From NCBI RefSeq assembly GCF_029667115.1, contig NZ_JARUIU010000001.1:868001-932000 (forward strand): a DNA stretch of 64,000 nt, given 5' to 3'. Source of the stretch: Jeotgalibacillus sp. ET6 (GTDB lineage: Bacteria > Bacillota > Bacilli > Bacillales > Jeotgalibacillaceae). The translations under genes were made by a program, and so were the position numbers. The notes beneath the pieces were generated by a model. That model saw only the letters and a list, made by a program, of their open reading frames with translations, ran no database searches and had not been told where the DNA came from. This document shows, piece after piece, positions 10,277-17,941 of this stretch (positions are counted from its first letter, which is position 1; every line of letters begins with the position of its first letter).

Positions 10277-10834
10277 TTAAGCGGTTAAGTAATCGGCCAG
10301 CCAAAGGTTTTGGCGCTTTTCTGCAATTTTTAAGATTCGATTTTTAACCGTTTTATCAGTTGTTCCGAGTTGCTTGGCGGCTTCACGGAATGAATATGAC
10401 TTTGCGAATGCTATCAGAGCTTGGCGGCTTGATACGGTAGCGTTCGCAATGAGATCCTCGAGCAGTTGGCGCTGCTCTTTTTTTATAACCCAATTCTCTG
10501 TTGTATCCTCGACCTGCTCACACTCTGCTTCTGCAAGCTGTTTCAGATAAGCGTCATAAGTGTTTTCTTTTTGACTGATATTCGCCATCCTGCGACGGAG
10601 CATTAAAAAGAGGAATGGCTCAAAATCTCCAATTCGGATGTCATACACTTTGACTGCCTGATAAAAGGTTTGATTTGCTTCTGATTCCACATCCTCCCAC
10701 ACTAACTTCCGCTGAAATGATTGCTTTCGTGCATACCTGAATACTTTAGGTGCATACACTTCATAAAGTTCATTAAAGGACTCCTCACTGCCCGTTAACT
10801 GATACTCCATTATTAAGTTTTTAACATCCAGCAT
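10277..10834 (-). CDS. RNA polymerase sigma-factor-like protein
   Basis: About 185 residues from the ATG at 10834 (MLDVKNLIMEY), which stands at the right distance from AAAGGAG. An N-terminal region-2-like segment (about 10-85: GSEESFNELYEVYAPKVFRY ... DFEPFLFLMLRRRMANIS) resembles sigma region 2. The C-terminal segment (about 130-175: SFREAAKQLGTTDKTVKNR) is a typical region-4 helix-turn-helix. There is no adjacent anti-sigma factor. The closest analogies are ECF-like or phage-type regulators such as Xpf; which of these applies cannot be decided. A long structured leader with its own terminator lies upstream (10963-11225). Confidence 0.72.
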   Translation of the reverse strand: MLDVKNLIMEYQLTGSEESFNELYEVYAPKVFRYARKQSFQRKLVWEDVESEANQTFYQAVKVYDIRIGDFEPFLFLMLRRRMANISQKENTYDAYLKQLAEAECEQVEDTTENWVIKKEQRQLLEDLIANATVSSRQALIAFAKSYSFREAAKQLGTTDKTVKNRILKIAEKRQNLWLADYLTA

Positions 10835-10962
10835 TTTTATCATCTCCTTTGTAGGTTCTTATTTGTATATCCTCCCTCAAATTAATATGCGGAATTTTTT
10901 TAATAATTTGTTATCAAAAGGATTTTAAGTAAGAAATAAACAGGCTTCATACAAATTTATAT

Positions 10963-11225
10963 AAAAACGACGCCCTTCTGAAATAGAAGAACGCCGCTAT
11001 TTTAACTCCACAGTATGGATATAAATGTTCGTAGACATGAGGATGATCTTACACACAGGAATTCAGTTTTAAGGCTGTAAATTTTGTTCATTTACCGACT
11101 GCAAGATGCCGCTGCCTGCGCATTTTTTGCGCATTCACGCAGCTACACACTTCCTGCAGCTGTAAATGGCATATCCCCGACGTAAAGAAATCTTAAAAGG
11201 ATATGACTGTCCGCCCGTACATTTG
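10963..11225 (-). ncRNA. Candidate structured leader or small RNA upstream of the sigma-like gene
   Basis: Read on the minus strand, a TATAAT box at about 11240 is followed by stem CATATCC/GGATATG (arms 11199-11205 and 11170-11176). Next comes a nested hairpin with four stacked stems: CATTTAC/GTAAATG (11162-11168, 11089-11095), CTGCA/TGCAG (11155-11159, 11099-11103), GCTGC/GCAGC (11139-11143, 11111-11115) and TGCGCA/TGCGCA (11128-11133, 11117-11122). An intrinsic terminator stem at 10968-10997 is followed by GTTTTTAT. No -35 box is convincing. I recognise no known riboswitch core. It could be a free RNA or an attenuated leader of the sigma-like gene. Confidence 0.5.
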
Positions 11226-11765
11226 TTCTTTCATTATAACGCACAGTATTTTATCCCTAAGTCGAATGATGTCGAGCAAACATTGGGAAAAAAGCCTTTT
11301 ATAAGGCGGGTTTAAGGTTTATTTTAAACCATCGTAAGTGTAGTACATATAATTAAAATCATATATAACAGTAGATTGAACTCATTTAAAACATGGGAAA
11401 AAAACAATTATTTTTAATAGCTTATAGACCATCTGAATTAAATAATTCCCGATTCTTTTTACGATAGCGAACAAGTTAAGTTAAATGAATAAATTAGATC
11501 TACCGCTGTTTTAACTTAACTTCTATATGTACGCATTCATCTTACCATGTCCAATTCAAAATCTTTGTCGTTCAATGGATTTCAATCTGATTATTTAGTT
11601 ACGAAACTCCTGTCATTTCTTCAATTTACATCTCTTTTCAAAAAGAGTTACAGTAGGCTGAATCCTTAAATACAATTAAATGGATTTAATTTACTTAAAC
11701 TTATGATATTTATATTACTCCTATGGTAATATGAATGTAATTATTTAGAGAAACGGGAGATAAAT
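11226..11765. other. Gene-free AT-rich DNA with several hairpins
   Basis: No open frame worth calling in about 540 bp. Visible structures: a minus-strand terminator-like hairpin GCCTT/AAGGC followed by six T (11286-11305); a hairpin GGTTTAA/TTAAACC near 11309-11331; a perfect 13-bp inverted repeat AAGTTAAGTTAAA (11473-11485) and its complement (11510-11522); and a 7-bp repeat just before the capA-like gene. This could be the remains of a lost gene or element. Confidence 0.5.
11712..11732 (+). promoter_or_regulatory. Operator-like palindrome before the CapA-like gene
   Basis: Perfect 7-bp arms ATATTAC (11712-11718) and GTAATAT (11726-11732) with a 7-bp centre, about 35 bp before the start codon, where a promoter -10 region would be expected. 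No regulator is identified. Confidence 0.4.
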
Positions 11766-12899
11766 ATGCGTACTATAAAACCAGTTCTAACGGTGTTGAT
11801 GTCATTTAGCATTCTATCAGCGTGTCAGGAAAGTATTACTCAAACGACTGTTTCCATGCCGGCTCGTCCGGTAGAGCTTTTATCTAAAGCGGTATCTCCT
11901 TCCTGGCATAACACAGAAACAACAGTGAATATAGGAGCAATAGGCGACGTTCTTTTACATGATAGGGTTTACGAAAGACAGGAAACACAGCCTGGGGTAT
12001 TTGATTTTGGACCACCATTAGAAGCCGTTCAGCCGCTTTTGTCGTCTCCGGATTTTTTAATGGCTAATCAGGAATCGGTTCCCGGGGGCACAGAGTTCGG
12101 CCTATCAGCTTACCCTTCGTTCAACAGCCCTCAGGAGATTGTGGTCGAACTGAAAGAAGTCGGAGTCGATATGATTATTGCGGCTAATAATCATACGATT
12201 GACCGCGGAATACCCCCGTTAATGAGCGCACTTGATCTATACGATGAACTCAGTTTACCTTATGCAGGCGCTTATCGTGATGCTGAGGACAGAGCAGATC
12301 ATCGTATAATCGATGTCGACGGCGTCACGTTCGGCATTCTTTCCTATACATTCAGCACAAACGGCATTCCCGTTCCTGCAGGGTTTGAAGACTCAGTAGC
12401 ACTTATCGAAGAAAATCGGATACGAACAGAAGTAAAAGCTCTTCGCGATCAAGCAGATGTGTTAATTGTACATATGCATTGGGGCAACGAGTACGAACGT
12501 CTGCCTAACAGTTATCAAACTTCCCTTGCGCAGGTTCTGGCAGATGAGCAGGTGGATATCATTTTCGGCCACCATCCTCATGTACTGCAGCCTATCGACA
12601 TACTGCAGCAGCCCGATGGAAGCGATACAGCAGTATTTTATTCACTTGGAAATTTCTATTCCGGTCAAAATTTCGAGTTTACAGATGTAGGCGGAGTCGC
12701 TACTTTAGATGTAACGAAAACCGTTGCCAATGATCAAACAACCATCCAGCTGTCAAATCCATTCATTGAGCCCACACAGGTAATCAGAGGTGAAAATGGA
12801 GAATATATTGCTGTTCCCATGAAAGAAGCCGGTGCAACGTCAATAGCAGGAGAAACATACGAAGAAACGGTTGAGCATGTGATGCAATGGCTGAACTAG
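11766..12899 (+). CDS. CapA/PgsA-family lipoprotein (calcineurin-like metallophosphoesterase fold)
   Basis: A 377-residue protein starting MRTIKPVLTVLMSFSILSAC, a lipoprotein signal with lipobox LSAC, so it is probably anchored outside the membrane. From about residue 55 the PGA_cap fold is visible: IGAIGDVLLHDRVY, MANQESV, AANNHTIDRG, VHMHWGNEYE and FGHHPHVLQP, the metal-binding segments of this family. CapA proteins take part in poly-gamma-glutamate synthesis or attachment, but no capB, capC or capD is present, so a role in capsule is not supported here. The gene is alone, on the opposite strand to its neighbours, with GGGAG before the ATG and a terminator after it. Confidence 0.85.
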   Translation: MRTIKPVLTVLMSFSILSACQESITQTTVSMPARPVELLSKAVSPSWHNTETTVNIGAIGDVLLHDRVYERQETQPGVFDFGPPLEAVQPLLSSPDFLMANQESVPGGTEFGLSAYPSFNSPQEIVVELKEVGVDMIIAANNHTIDRGIPPLMSALDLYDELSLPYAGAYRDAEDRADHRIIDVDGVTFGILSYTFSTNGIPVPAGFEDSVALIEENRIRTEVKALRDQADVLIVHMHWGNEYERLPNSYQTSLAQVLADEQVDIIFGHHPHVLQPIDILQQPDGSDTAVFYSLGNFYSGQNFEFTDVGGVATLDVTKTVANDQTTIQLSNPFIEPTQVIRGENGEYIAVPMKEAGATSIAGETYEETVEHVMQWLN

Positions 12900-12913
12900 T
12901 TACAGTAAAACAC

Positions 12914-12950
12914 GAAAAGCCTGCTGCATACAAAATGCAACAGGCTTTTC
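12914..12950 (+). terminator. Terminator after the CapA-like gene
   Basis: Stem AAAAGCCTG/CAGGCTTTT with an inner CTGCAT/ATGCAA pairing, just after the stop; symmetric, so it may also stop minus-strand transcripts leaving the tRNA gene. Confidence 0.75.
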
Positions 12951-12962
12951 TCAGTTTTTCAG

Positions 12963-13036
12963 CGTCCCAGGAGAGATTTGAACTCCCGACCTACGCCTTA
13001 GGAGGGCGTTGCTCTATCCAGCTGAGCTACTGGGAC
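12963..13036 (-). tRNA. tRNA-Arg (anticodon CCT)
   Basis: A 74-nt cloverleaf on the minus strand: acceptor GTCCCAG/CTGGGAC, D arm GCTC...GAGC, anticodon stem ACGCC/GGCGT with loop CTCCTAA (anticodon CCT, codon AGG), and T arm GGGAG TTCAAAT CTCTC. Discriminator base G; CCA is not encoded. Confidence 0.95.
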
Positions 13037-13083
13037 ATATTTCTATTCCTTACCAGCCAATCAAAGGGGTTCGAAAGAAGTAA

Positions 13084-13251
13084 GACAGGTTGAAGTTTAC
13101 TCAGAAAAAAATTTGTAATTCAAAGAGACTTGATGCTAATGCACCCATAGGCGCTATTAGATCTGCATCAATTCCTTCACACATTATAGAAGAATATAGT
13201 GGAATTTTCAATATAGTAAACCAGTATGAAAACAAATGTGCAGAAGTTTAA
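13084..13251 (+). pseudogene. 3' fragment of a lost gene between the two tRNA-Arg genes
   Basis: An open frame of 55 codons ends in TAA at 13251 and is followed within 10 bp by an intrinsic terminator, the usual layout of a real gene end. The translation (…LDANAPIGAIRSASIPSHII…, ending NQYENKCAEV) has an ordinary amino-acid composition. There is no start codon with a ribosome site; the frame opens at an in-frame stop near the tRNA. I do not recognise the family. Its position beside tRNA genes suggests a remnant of an integrated element, but that is inference. Confidence 0.35.
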
Positions 13252-13254
13252 ATG

Positions 13255-13288
13255 AAAAAATGCTACCACAGTGTGATAGCATTTTTTT
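13255..13288 (+). terminator. Terminator of the gene remnant
   Basis: AAAAAATGCTA/TAGCATTTTTTT hairpin with perfect symmetry, bidirectional. A second hairpin, AGCCAGG/CCTGGCT, follows at about 13299-13318. Confidence 0.75.
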
Positions 13289-13335
13289 CGCGTCCTAAGC
13301 CAGGGTTTATCCTGGCTATGAACCGAAACATGTAG

Positions 13336-13409
<74 letters not shown>

Positions 13410-13515
13410 AGTATGTAGTATTTTTTAAGGACAATTATTATTATAGTAGCAGAATAAATGAAAGTCAACGATTTTTTCAAAAAAAGAAGGCGCACGTATT
13501 TCGCGCCTCTTTTTC

Positions 13516-14022
13516 TCATGTTAATTGTCCGCTCCAGGAGGTGAGTTCATTATGCAATTCATCGTAAAAATGAACCGAAACTTCATCTTCATTTTTTTCC
13601 ACAATGGCATATGAAGCCTCCTTACGATCACGTGGGAGCAATATACTGCCTGGATTAATATACAGGCGCTGATCTATAACTTCTGCTCCGAGAGAATGAG
13701 AATGCCCGAAAAATGCAATCTCTGCTTCTTCCTCGGATGCTTTATAATGAATTTTATCCAGAGACTGCTTGATGCCGTATAAATGACCGTGAGTGACAAA
13801 TAACGTAGTACCTTTTACTTTTACAACTTTTTCATCCGGATAAGCTGAATCCATATCACAATTTCCGCGGACTCTTTCAAACCCTTCCATTTCCGGCGAA
13901 TCAAAAGGAAGCTCCGAATCACCGCAATGCAGCATAACGTCAACGCTGTCTTTGTAGCGTTCTTTAAGCTCCACTATCCGTTCTCTGTCTCCATGGTTAT
14001 CGCTTACTGCAAGTATTTTCAT
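13516..14022 (-). CDS. ysnB: YsnB/YfcE-type metallophosphoesterase
   Basis: A 168-residue calcineurin-like phosphoesterase with the complete metal-binding set: VSDNHGD at 6-12, HCGDSE, GNCD, THGH and GHSH. The MJ0936/YfcE group hydrolyses phosphodiesters in vitro; the cellular substrate is unknown. It follows rdgB after only nine bases, in the same order as ysnA-ysnB in B. subtilis, so rph-rdgB-ysnB form one operon. Confidence 0.9.
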   Translation of the reverse strand: MKILAVSDNHGDRERIVELKERYKDSVDVMLHCGDSELPFDSPEMEGFERVRGNCDMDSAYPDEKVVKVKGTTLFVTHGHLYGIKQSLDKIHYKASEEEAEIAFFGHSHSLGAEVIDQRLYINPGSILLPRDRKEASYAIVEKNEDEVSVHFYDELHNELTSWSGQLT

Positions 14023-14031
14023 CCTATCACC

Positions 14032-14628
14032 TCAGTTAACAATTTTAGGCAGTATTTCTTTCAGCTTTTTAAGTGCGTTGCCTCTGTGACTGATTGCACT
14101 TTTTTCTTCTCCTGTCATTTGAGCAAGAGTGCGGGATTCATCTTCAATCCAAAATATTGGATCGTACCCAAATCCGCCTTCTCCCATTTTTTCATTGGTA
14201 ATCCTGCCCTCACATTCTCCAGTGACTGTGAACGTTTTTTTGCCCGGAATACTAATCGCAAGTGTGCAATGAAAACGCCCCGTCCTTTTATGAGGAGGAA
14301 TGCCCTGGAGATTTCGAAGGACTTTTTTAATATTTTCTTCATCATTCTTTTCTTTACCTGCATAACGGGCAGAATAAACACCCGGTTCTCCATTTAAAGC
14401 ATCAATTAATAATCCGCTGTCGTCTGCAATAGCGAGGACGTTAAACTGGCTGGAGGCTGCTTCAGCTTTTAAAATCGCATTTTCTTCAAACGTCTCACCT
14501 GTTTCTTCTATATCGTCCATTTCAGGATAATCCAGCAATGTCGTTACCTCGTAGCCAAGAGGAGCAAAAAGATTTTTAAATTCGTTTGCTTTCCCTTTGT
14601 TTGCAGTTGCAATCAGCACTTTTTTCAT
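14032..14628 (-). CDS. rdgB: XTP/dITP pyrophosphatase (RdgB/HAM1 family)
   Basis: The enzyme removes non-canonical purine triphosphates (dITP, XTP) from the nucleotide pool. It has 198 residues, starts [16 protein letters not shown] with the SHR/TxNxxK substrate segment, and carries the [14 protein letters not shown] and ADDSGL motifs and the FGYDPIF and SHRGNAL segments that define the family. The ATG overlaps the rph stop by four bases (ATGA), showing translational coupling. Corresponds to B. subtilis ysnA. Confidence 0.96.
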   Translation of the reverse strand: MKKVLIATANKGKANEFKNLFAPLGYEVTTLLDYPEMDDIEETGETFEENAILKAEAASSQFNVLAIADDSGLLIDALNGEPGVYSARYAGKEKNDEENIKKVLRNLQGIPPHKRTGRFHCTLAISIPGKKTFTVTGECEGRITNEKMGEGGFGYDPIFWIEDESRTLAQMTGEEKSAISHRGNALKKLKEILPKIVN

Positions 14629-15389
14629 ACTGGATCAACCTTCGATGCCCCTGATGAAAAGAATGATGCAGCAGAACCCAATGCCTTTTGCTGTTCTGCA
14701 ATGATGTTTCGGATTCCAAGATCTGCTGCTTCAAGCATACTTAAAAGCTGGGCATGTGAAAAAGTGGATTCCTCACCTGTTCCCTGCAGTTCAACAAACT
14801 CTCCTGACCCTGTCATCACCATATTCATGTCGACATTGGCGGTACTGTCTTCTGCATAGTTCAGATCGAGAATAATACCATGCTCTTCACTGATGCCGAC
14901 TGAAGTCGCGGCCAAAAAATCCGTAATCGGAAAGGTAGCAATTTTTTTATTTTCAACAAGCTTGGAAACAGCCAAGGTCATGGCTACAAATGCACCTGTG
15001 ATGGAAGCGGTTCTCGTCCCGCCATCTGCTTGTATAACATCACAGTCAATCCAGATGGTCCGCTCTCCCAGAGCAGAAAGATTCACAACCGATCTGAGTG
15101 CCCTTCCAATTAAACGCTGAATCTCCATCGTTCTGCCCTGTACTTTCCCTTTTGAAGATTCGCGTATGGTTCTTTGGCCTGTTGCACGGGGCAGCATTGC
15201 ATATTCAGCCGTTATCCAGCCTTTTCCCTGTCCCCTCATAAAAGGCGGGACGCGTTCTTCAATACTGGCTGTGCATATTACCTTTGTATCGCCAACCGAG
15301 ATTAATACAGATCCCTCAGGATGTTTTAAGTAGTTTTTTTCAATTGTAATAGGTCGAAGTTCATTTTCTTTTCGGCCGTCAATCCTCAT
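14625..15389 (-). CDS. rph: Ribonuclease PH
   Basis: A phosphate-dependent 3'-5' exoribonuclease that trims the 3' ends of tRNA precursors, acting as a ring of dimers. I choose the ATG at 15389 ([13 protein letters not shown], 254 residues) because GAGGAGG lies seven bases upstream and because the family begins with this RxDGR segment. Family motifs [28 protein letters not shown] and [20 protein letters not shown] are present. It is the first gene of the rph-rdgB-ysnB operon; a weak TATACT -10 box lies near 15465. Confidence 0.96.
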   Translation of the reverse strand: MRIDGRKENELRPITIEKNYLKHPEGSVLISVGDTKVICTASIEERVPPFMRGQGKGWITAEYAMLPRATGQRTIRESSKGKVQGRTMEIQRLIGRALRSVVNLSALGERTIWIDCDVIQADGGTRTASITGAFVAMTLAVSKLVENKKIATFPITDFLAATSVGISEEHGIILDLNYAEDSTANVDMNMVMTGSGEFVELQGTGEESTFSHAQLLSMLEAADLGIRNIIAEQQKALGSAASFFSSGASKVDPV

Positions 15390-15514
15390 TCCATGTCCTC
15401 CTCTGCCAGCTAAACGATTTAAATCCAATGGGGTTTAGTCTTTGGCGTTAAGTCTTTCATAGTATATCAAAGTCTGCCATTACTGAAACATGATTTAGAT
15501 CAACACATTTCATG

Positions 15515-15548
15515 AAAAAAAAAAGCCGCGGGACATTACTCCCTCGGC
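15515..15548 (-). terminator. Terminator overlapping the end of racE
   Basis: Minus-strand stem GCCGAGGGA/TCCCGCGGC followed by ten T; the racE stop codon is inside the loop. Confidence 0.85.
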
Positions 15549-16339
15549 AATTGAATCATATCAATCATCAGCTCATCATCCTGCAGCCACTCCTTGGCTA
15601 CTTGTCCAAAAATCTTGGATGATCCGGTCGTATAAAAACGGTGGCTTTCTTTTTCGTACCTGGCATTCAATTCACCCCGGTAAGCCAATATTGCACTGAC
15701 TTCTCTGGCCGTTTCATCCCCTGAGGAAATGACGGTGATAGAAGCTCCCATATACTGCTCAATCAGCGGCTGAAGCAGAGGATAGTGCGTGCATCCCAGT
15801 ATCAATGTATCAATTTTGGTGTTTTTCAGCTCAACCAGTGTTTCTGCTACAATTTTTTTTGCCATTGCCCCAGCATGCTCTCCACTTTCAACAAGCGGCA
15901 CAAATTTCGGGCAGGCAAGCGGAAAAGATATAACAGAAGGTCTCAGATCAGCTAAGGAAGTCTCATAAGCTCTGCTTTTAATCGTTCCTGATGTCCCTAA
16001 TATGCCAATCCGGTCGTTTTTAGTCCATTTTACAGCAGAGCGTGCTCCGGGAGAAATAACTCCGATCACCGGTATATCAAGCGCTGTCTGAATTTCTTCA
16101 AGAACCACCGCAGTTGCTGTATTGCAGGCAATGACTAGCATCTTGATGTTTTGATTGTATAAAAAACGGGCCATTTCCCATGTATATGTTTTTACTTCTG
16201 AACTCGGTCTCGGCCCGTATGGACAACGTGCCGTGTCCCCAATATAAACGATGTTCTCATTGGGCAGCTGACGCATAATCTCTTTTGCGACTGTTAACCC
16301 TCCGATACCTGAATCCATTACACCAATTGATCTGCTCAA
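15536..16339 (-). CDS. racE: Glutamate racemase
   Basis: The enzyme makes D-glutamate for peptidoglycan. It has 267 residues with catalytic Cys at about 72 in ACNTAT and about 183 in GCTHYPLL, and the N-terminal MDSGIGGLTV and YIGDTARCPYGPR segments. The MarR regulator gene lies 17 bp upstream on the same strand, the arrangement of ysmB-racE in B. subtilis, so they are probably one operon. B. subtilis gerM, which follows racE there, is missing. The transcript ends in a terminator built around the stop codon. Confidence 0.97.
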   Translation of the reverse strand: MSRSIGVMDSGIGGLTVAKEIMRQLPNENIVYIGDTARCPYGPRPSSEVKTYTWEMARFLYNQNIKMLVIACNTATAVVLEEIQTALDIPVIGVISPGARSAVKWTKNDRIGILGTSGTIKSRAYETSLADLRPSVISFPLACPKFVPLVESGEHAGAMAKKIVAETLVELKNTKIDTLILGCTHYPLLQPLIEQYMGASITVISSGDETAREVSAILAYRGELNARYEKESHRFYTTGSSKIFGQVAKEWLQDDELMIDMIQLPRE

Positions 16340-16356
16340 AAAAAGCCCCTCACTCT

Positions 16357-16809
16357 TTATTTCATTTCGTTATGCAAGCGATTTAGCCCTTTGGAAAGAA
16401 GTTCTACTTCTTCTCCGGAAAAATCGATAAGTACTTCATTTAAATACTGCTGTCGTTTTTTGATCACTTCTTCAATAATCCGCTCGCCTTCTTTCAGCAA
16501 ATGAATACGGACAACCCTGCGGTCATTTTCATCCTTCACTCTCATTACCAGTTCATTTTTTTCCATCCGGTCTACAAGATCAGTTGTTGTGCTGCAGGCC
16601 AGGTACATCTTGCTCGAAAGTTCTCCAATTGTCATATCTCCTGCTTCAAAAAGCCATTGCAAGGCTATAAATTGTGGTGGCGTAATTGTATACTGGCTTA
16701 GAATTTCCCGGCCTTTTTGTTTTATAATACCGGAAATATAGCGCAGGTCTTTTTCAATTCCTGCCATCACTCCAGCAGGATGAAGCTCCTGAGTACCTTT
16801 CTTTTCCAT
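16357..16809 (-). CDS. ysmB: MarR-family transcriptional regulator (YsmB-like)
   Basis: A 150-residue winged-helix regulator from the ATG at 16809 (MEKKGTQELHPAG); a TTG seven codons earlier is also open. The DNA-binding part is around residues 45-110 (ITPPQFIALQWLFEAGDMTI...LSSKMYLACSTTTDLVDRME), ending in the wing DENDRRVVRIHL with the basic residues typical of MarR proteins. It sits directly upstream of racE. The ligand and targets are unknown. Confidence 0.88.
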   Translation of the reverse strand: MEKKGTQELHPAGVMAGIEKDLRYISGIIKQKGREILSQYTITPPQFIALQWLFEAGDMTIGELSSKMYLACSTTTDLVDRMEKNELVMRVKDENDRRVVRIHLLKEGERIIEEVIKKRQQYLNEVLIDFSGEEVELLSKGLNRLHNEMK

Positions 16810-16905
16810 CAGCCCTCGACACTCCTTCAAATTAATTCTACTTTGATTGTGACCGTTTTTAGTGCAAATATCAAGAATCTTTTTCTGACCGTCTCATATG
16901 TATAA

Positions 16906-16934
16906 TTGTAAAAAGGGAAAATCCCCTTTTACAA
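16906..16934 (-). terminator. Terminator after gerE
   Basis: Stem TTGTAAAAGGG/CCCTTTTTACAA on the minus strand begins within the gerE stop codon. Confidence 0.75.
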
Positions 16935-17153
16935 TGTCAGTTCACCCATTCTAAGCAGCTCCACAATTGCCTGCGCCCTTCCCTTCACACCTAATTTCTG
17001 TATCGCATTAGAAATATGATTGCGCACGGTTTTTTCACTAATAAACAGCTCACCAGCAATATCCTTGGTGGTTTTATCTTGAAGCAGCAAACCAAAAACT
17101 TCACGTTCTCTTTTTGTTAAGATGGATGCTCTGTTGTACTGTGATCGACTCAT
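16929..17153 (-). CDS. gerE: Spore-formation regulator GerE (LuxR-type DNA-binding protein)
   Basis: A 74-residue protein that is almost only a LuxR/FixJ-type helix-turn-helix: LTKREREVFGLLLQDKTTKD, then ISEKTVRNHISNAIQKLGVK and GRAQAIVELLRMGE. In B. subtilis GerE is the last regulator of the mother-cell line, adjusting sigma-K dependent coat genes. A sigma-K-like promoter is visible 45 nt upstream (17198-17226), and GAGGAGG precedes the ATG. Its presence is strong evidence that the organism sporulates. Confidence 0.97.
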   Translation of the reverse strand: MSRSQYNRASILTKREREVFGLLLQDKTTKDIAGELFISEKTVRNHISNAIQKLGVKGRAQAIVELLRMGELTL

Positions 17154-17197
17154 CGGATTTCTTCCTCCTCACTTGCTAAACTGAAGCCAGTTTATCC

Positions 17198-17226
17198 AGT
17201 TTATGAGTCAACATTGCAAGGAGTGC
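17198..17226 (-). promoter_or_regulatory. Sigma-K-like promoter of gerE
   Basis: Minus strand: GCAC as -35, 17 bp, then CATAAACT as -10 (17205-17198), which fits AC-N17-CATANNNT. gerE is a known sigma-K gene in B. subtilis. Confidence 0.65.
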
Positions 17227-17240
17227 GTTGATTTGCGAAT

Positions 17241-17708
17241 CTATTTTACATATGAAGGATTTCTTTTTTCCTCCATGGCATTCCTCTGCTCTTCACTCCA
17301 GTGTTTGCTTTTCCCGGTGGACTTATAAATTTGGACCATTGTTCCCCTGCCCGTAAATACAACCTCCTGCTTTTCATTTATACCACAGTAGTGAAGATCC
17401 ACTGAAGACCGGCCTATACCCGCCGCTTTAACATATAATCTTATACGCTGATCGAAATAAACCTGCTGCAGAAAGTCACACTGCAAATCTGCCACAACCG
17501 GGATGCTGTCATGATCAGGCTGCATCCATTTTTGCATAAAACCGAGTTCCTTTAAAAATTCGATTCTTGCCTGTTCAAAGTAGATAAATGGAACTGTATT
17601 ATTCATATGACCAAAAAGATCTGTCTCAGAAAAGCGAACCTTTACTTCATAATAAAAGCTGAATTCACTTTTCCATTCTTCCAGGTTAACTATGTAACTG
17701 CTCTTCAT
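17241..17708 (-). CDS. ysmA: Acyl-CoA thioesterase, hotdog fold (YsmA-like)
   Basis: A 155-residue 4-hydroxybenzoyl-CoA thioesterase-type protein. I choose the ATG at 17708 (MKSSYIVNLEEW), nine bases after GGGAG. The signature VRFSETDLFGHMNNTVPFIY has the catalytic Asp and the GHMNN loop of this hotdog family. The substrate is not known. A 7-bp inverted repeat stands between the likely -10 box and the ribosome site (17732-17747). In B. subtilis ysmA also lies between sdhB and gerE. Confidence 0.85.
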   Translation of the reverse strand: MKSSYIVNLEEWKSEFSFYYEVKVRFSETDLFGHMNNTVPFIYFEQARIEFLKELGFMQKWMQPDHDSIPVVADLQCDFLQQVYFDQRIRLYVKAAGIGRSSVDLHYCGINEKQEVVFTGRGTMVQIYKSTGKSKHWSEEQRNAMEEKRNPSYVK

Positions 17709-17731
17709 TGTTACATTCTCCCTCCTAAAAC

Positions 17732-17747
17732 ATGAATACCTATTCAT
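17732..17747. promoter_or_regulatory. Operator-like palindrome ATGAATACCTATTCAT before the thioesterase gene
   Basis: Perfect 7-bp arms with a 2-bp centre, between a TATACT -10 box (about 17762) and the ribosome site of ysmA. The half-site TGAAT is shared with the FadR box at 29717, but the arrangement is shorter. It is a plausible repressor site; the repressor is unknown. Confidence 0.5.
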
Positions 17748-17865
17748 TTTCTTTCAGTATAGCTTATCCCCCTCCCATCCGCCACCATTGTCCTTGCTGT
17801 CATGATCCTAAATGAAGAAAGGCATCGTCTGCAAAAACACTTGCTTACTCAGAAAGTAGAGAGAC

Positions 17866-17912
17866 AAAAAAAGAGAGTGAACTAACGAATGGGTATTCGT
17901 TAGTTCACTCTT
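17866..17912 (-). terminator. Terminator of the sdhCAB operon
   Basis: Minus-strand stem AGAGTGAACTAACGAAT / ATTCGTTAGTTCACTCT (17 bp, loop of four), followed by CTTTTTTTG. Confidence 0.92.
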
Positions 17913-17941
17913 CTATGTTTCATTAATTGCGGCTTCCTGCC

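Noticed and set aside
12887-13093. Plus-strand open frame after the CapA-like gene
   Set aside because: It crosses the terminator and the tRNA-Arg gene on the opposite strand.
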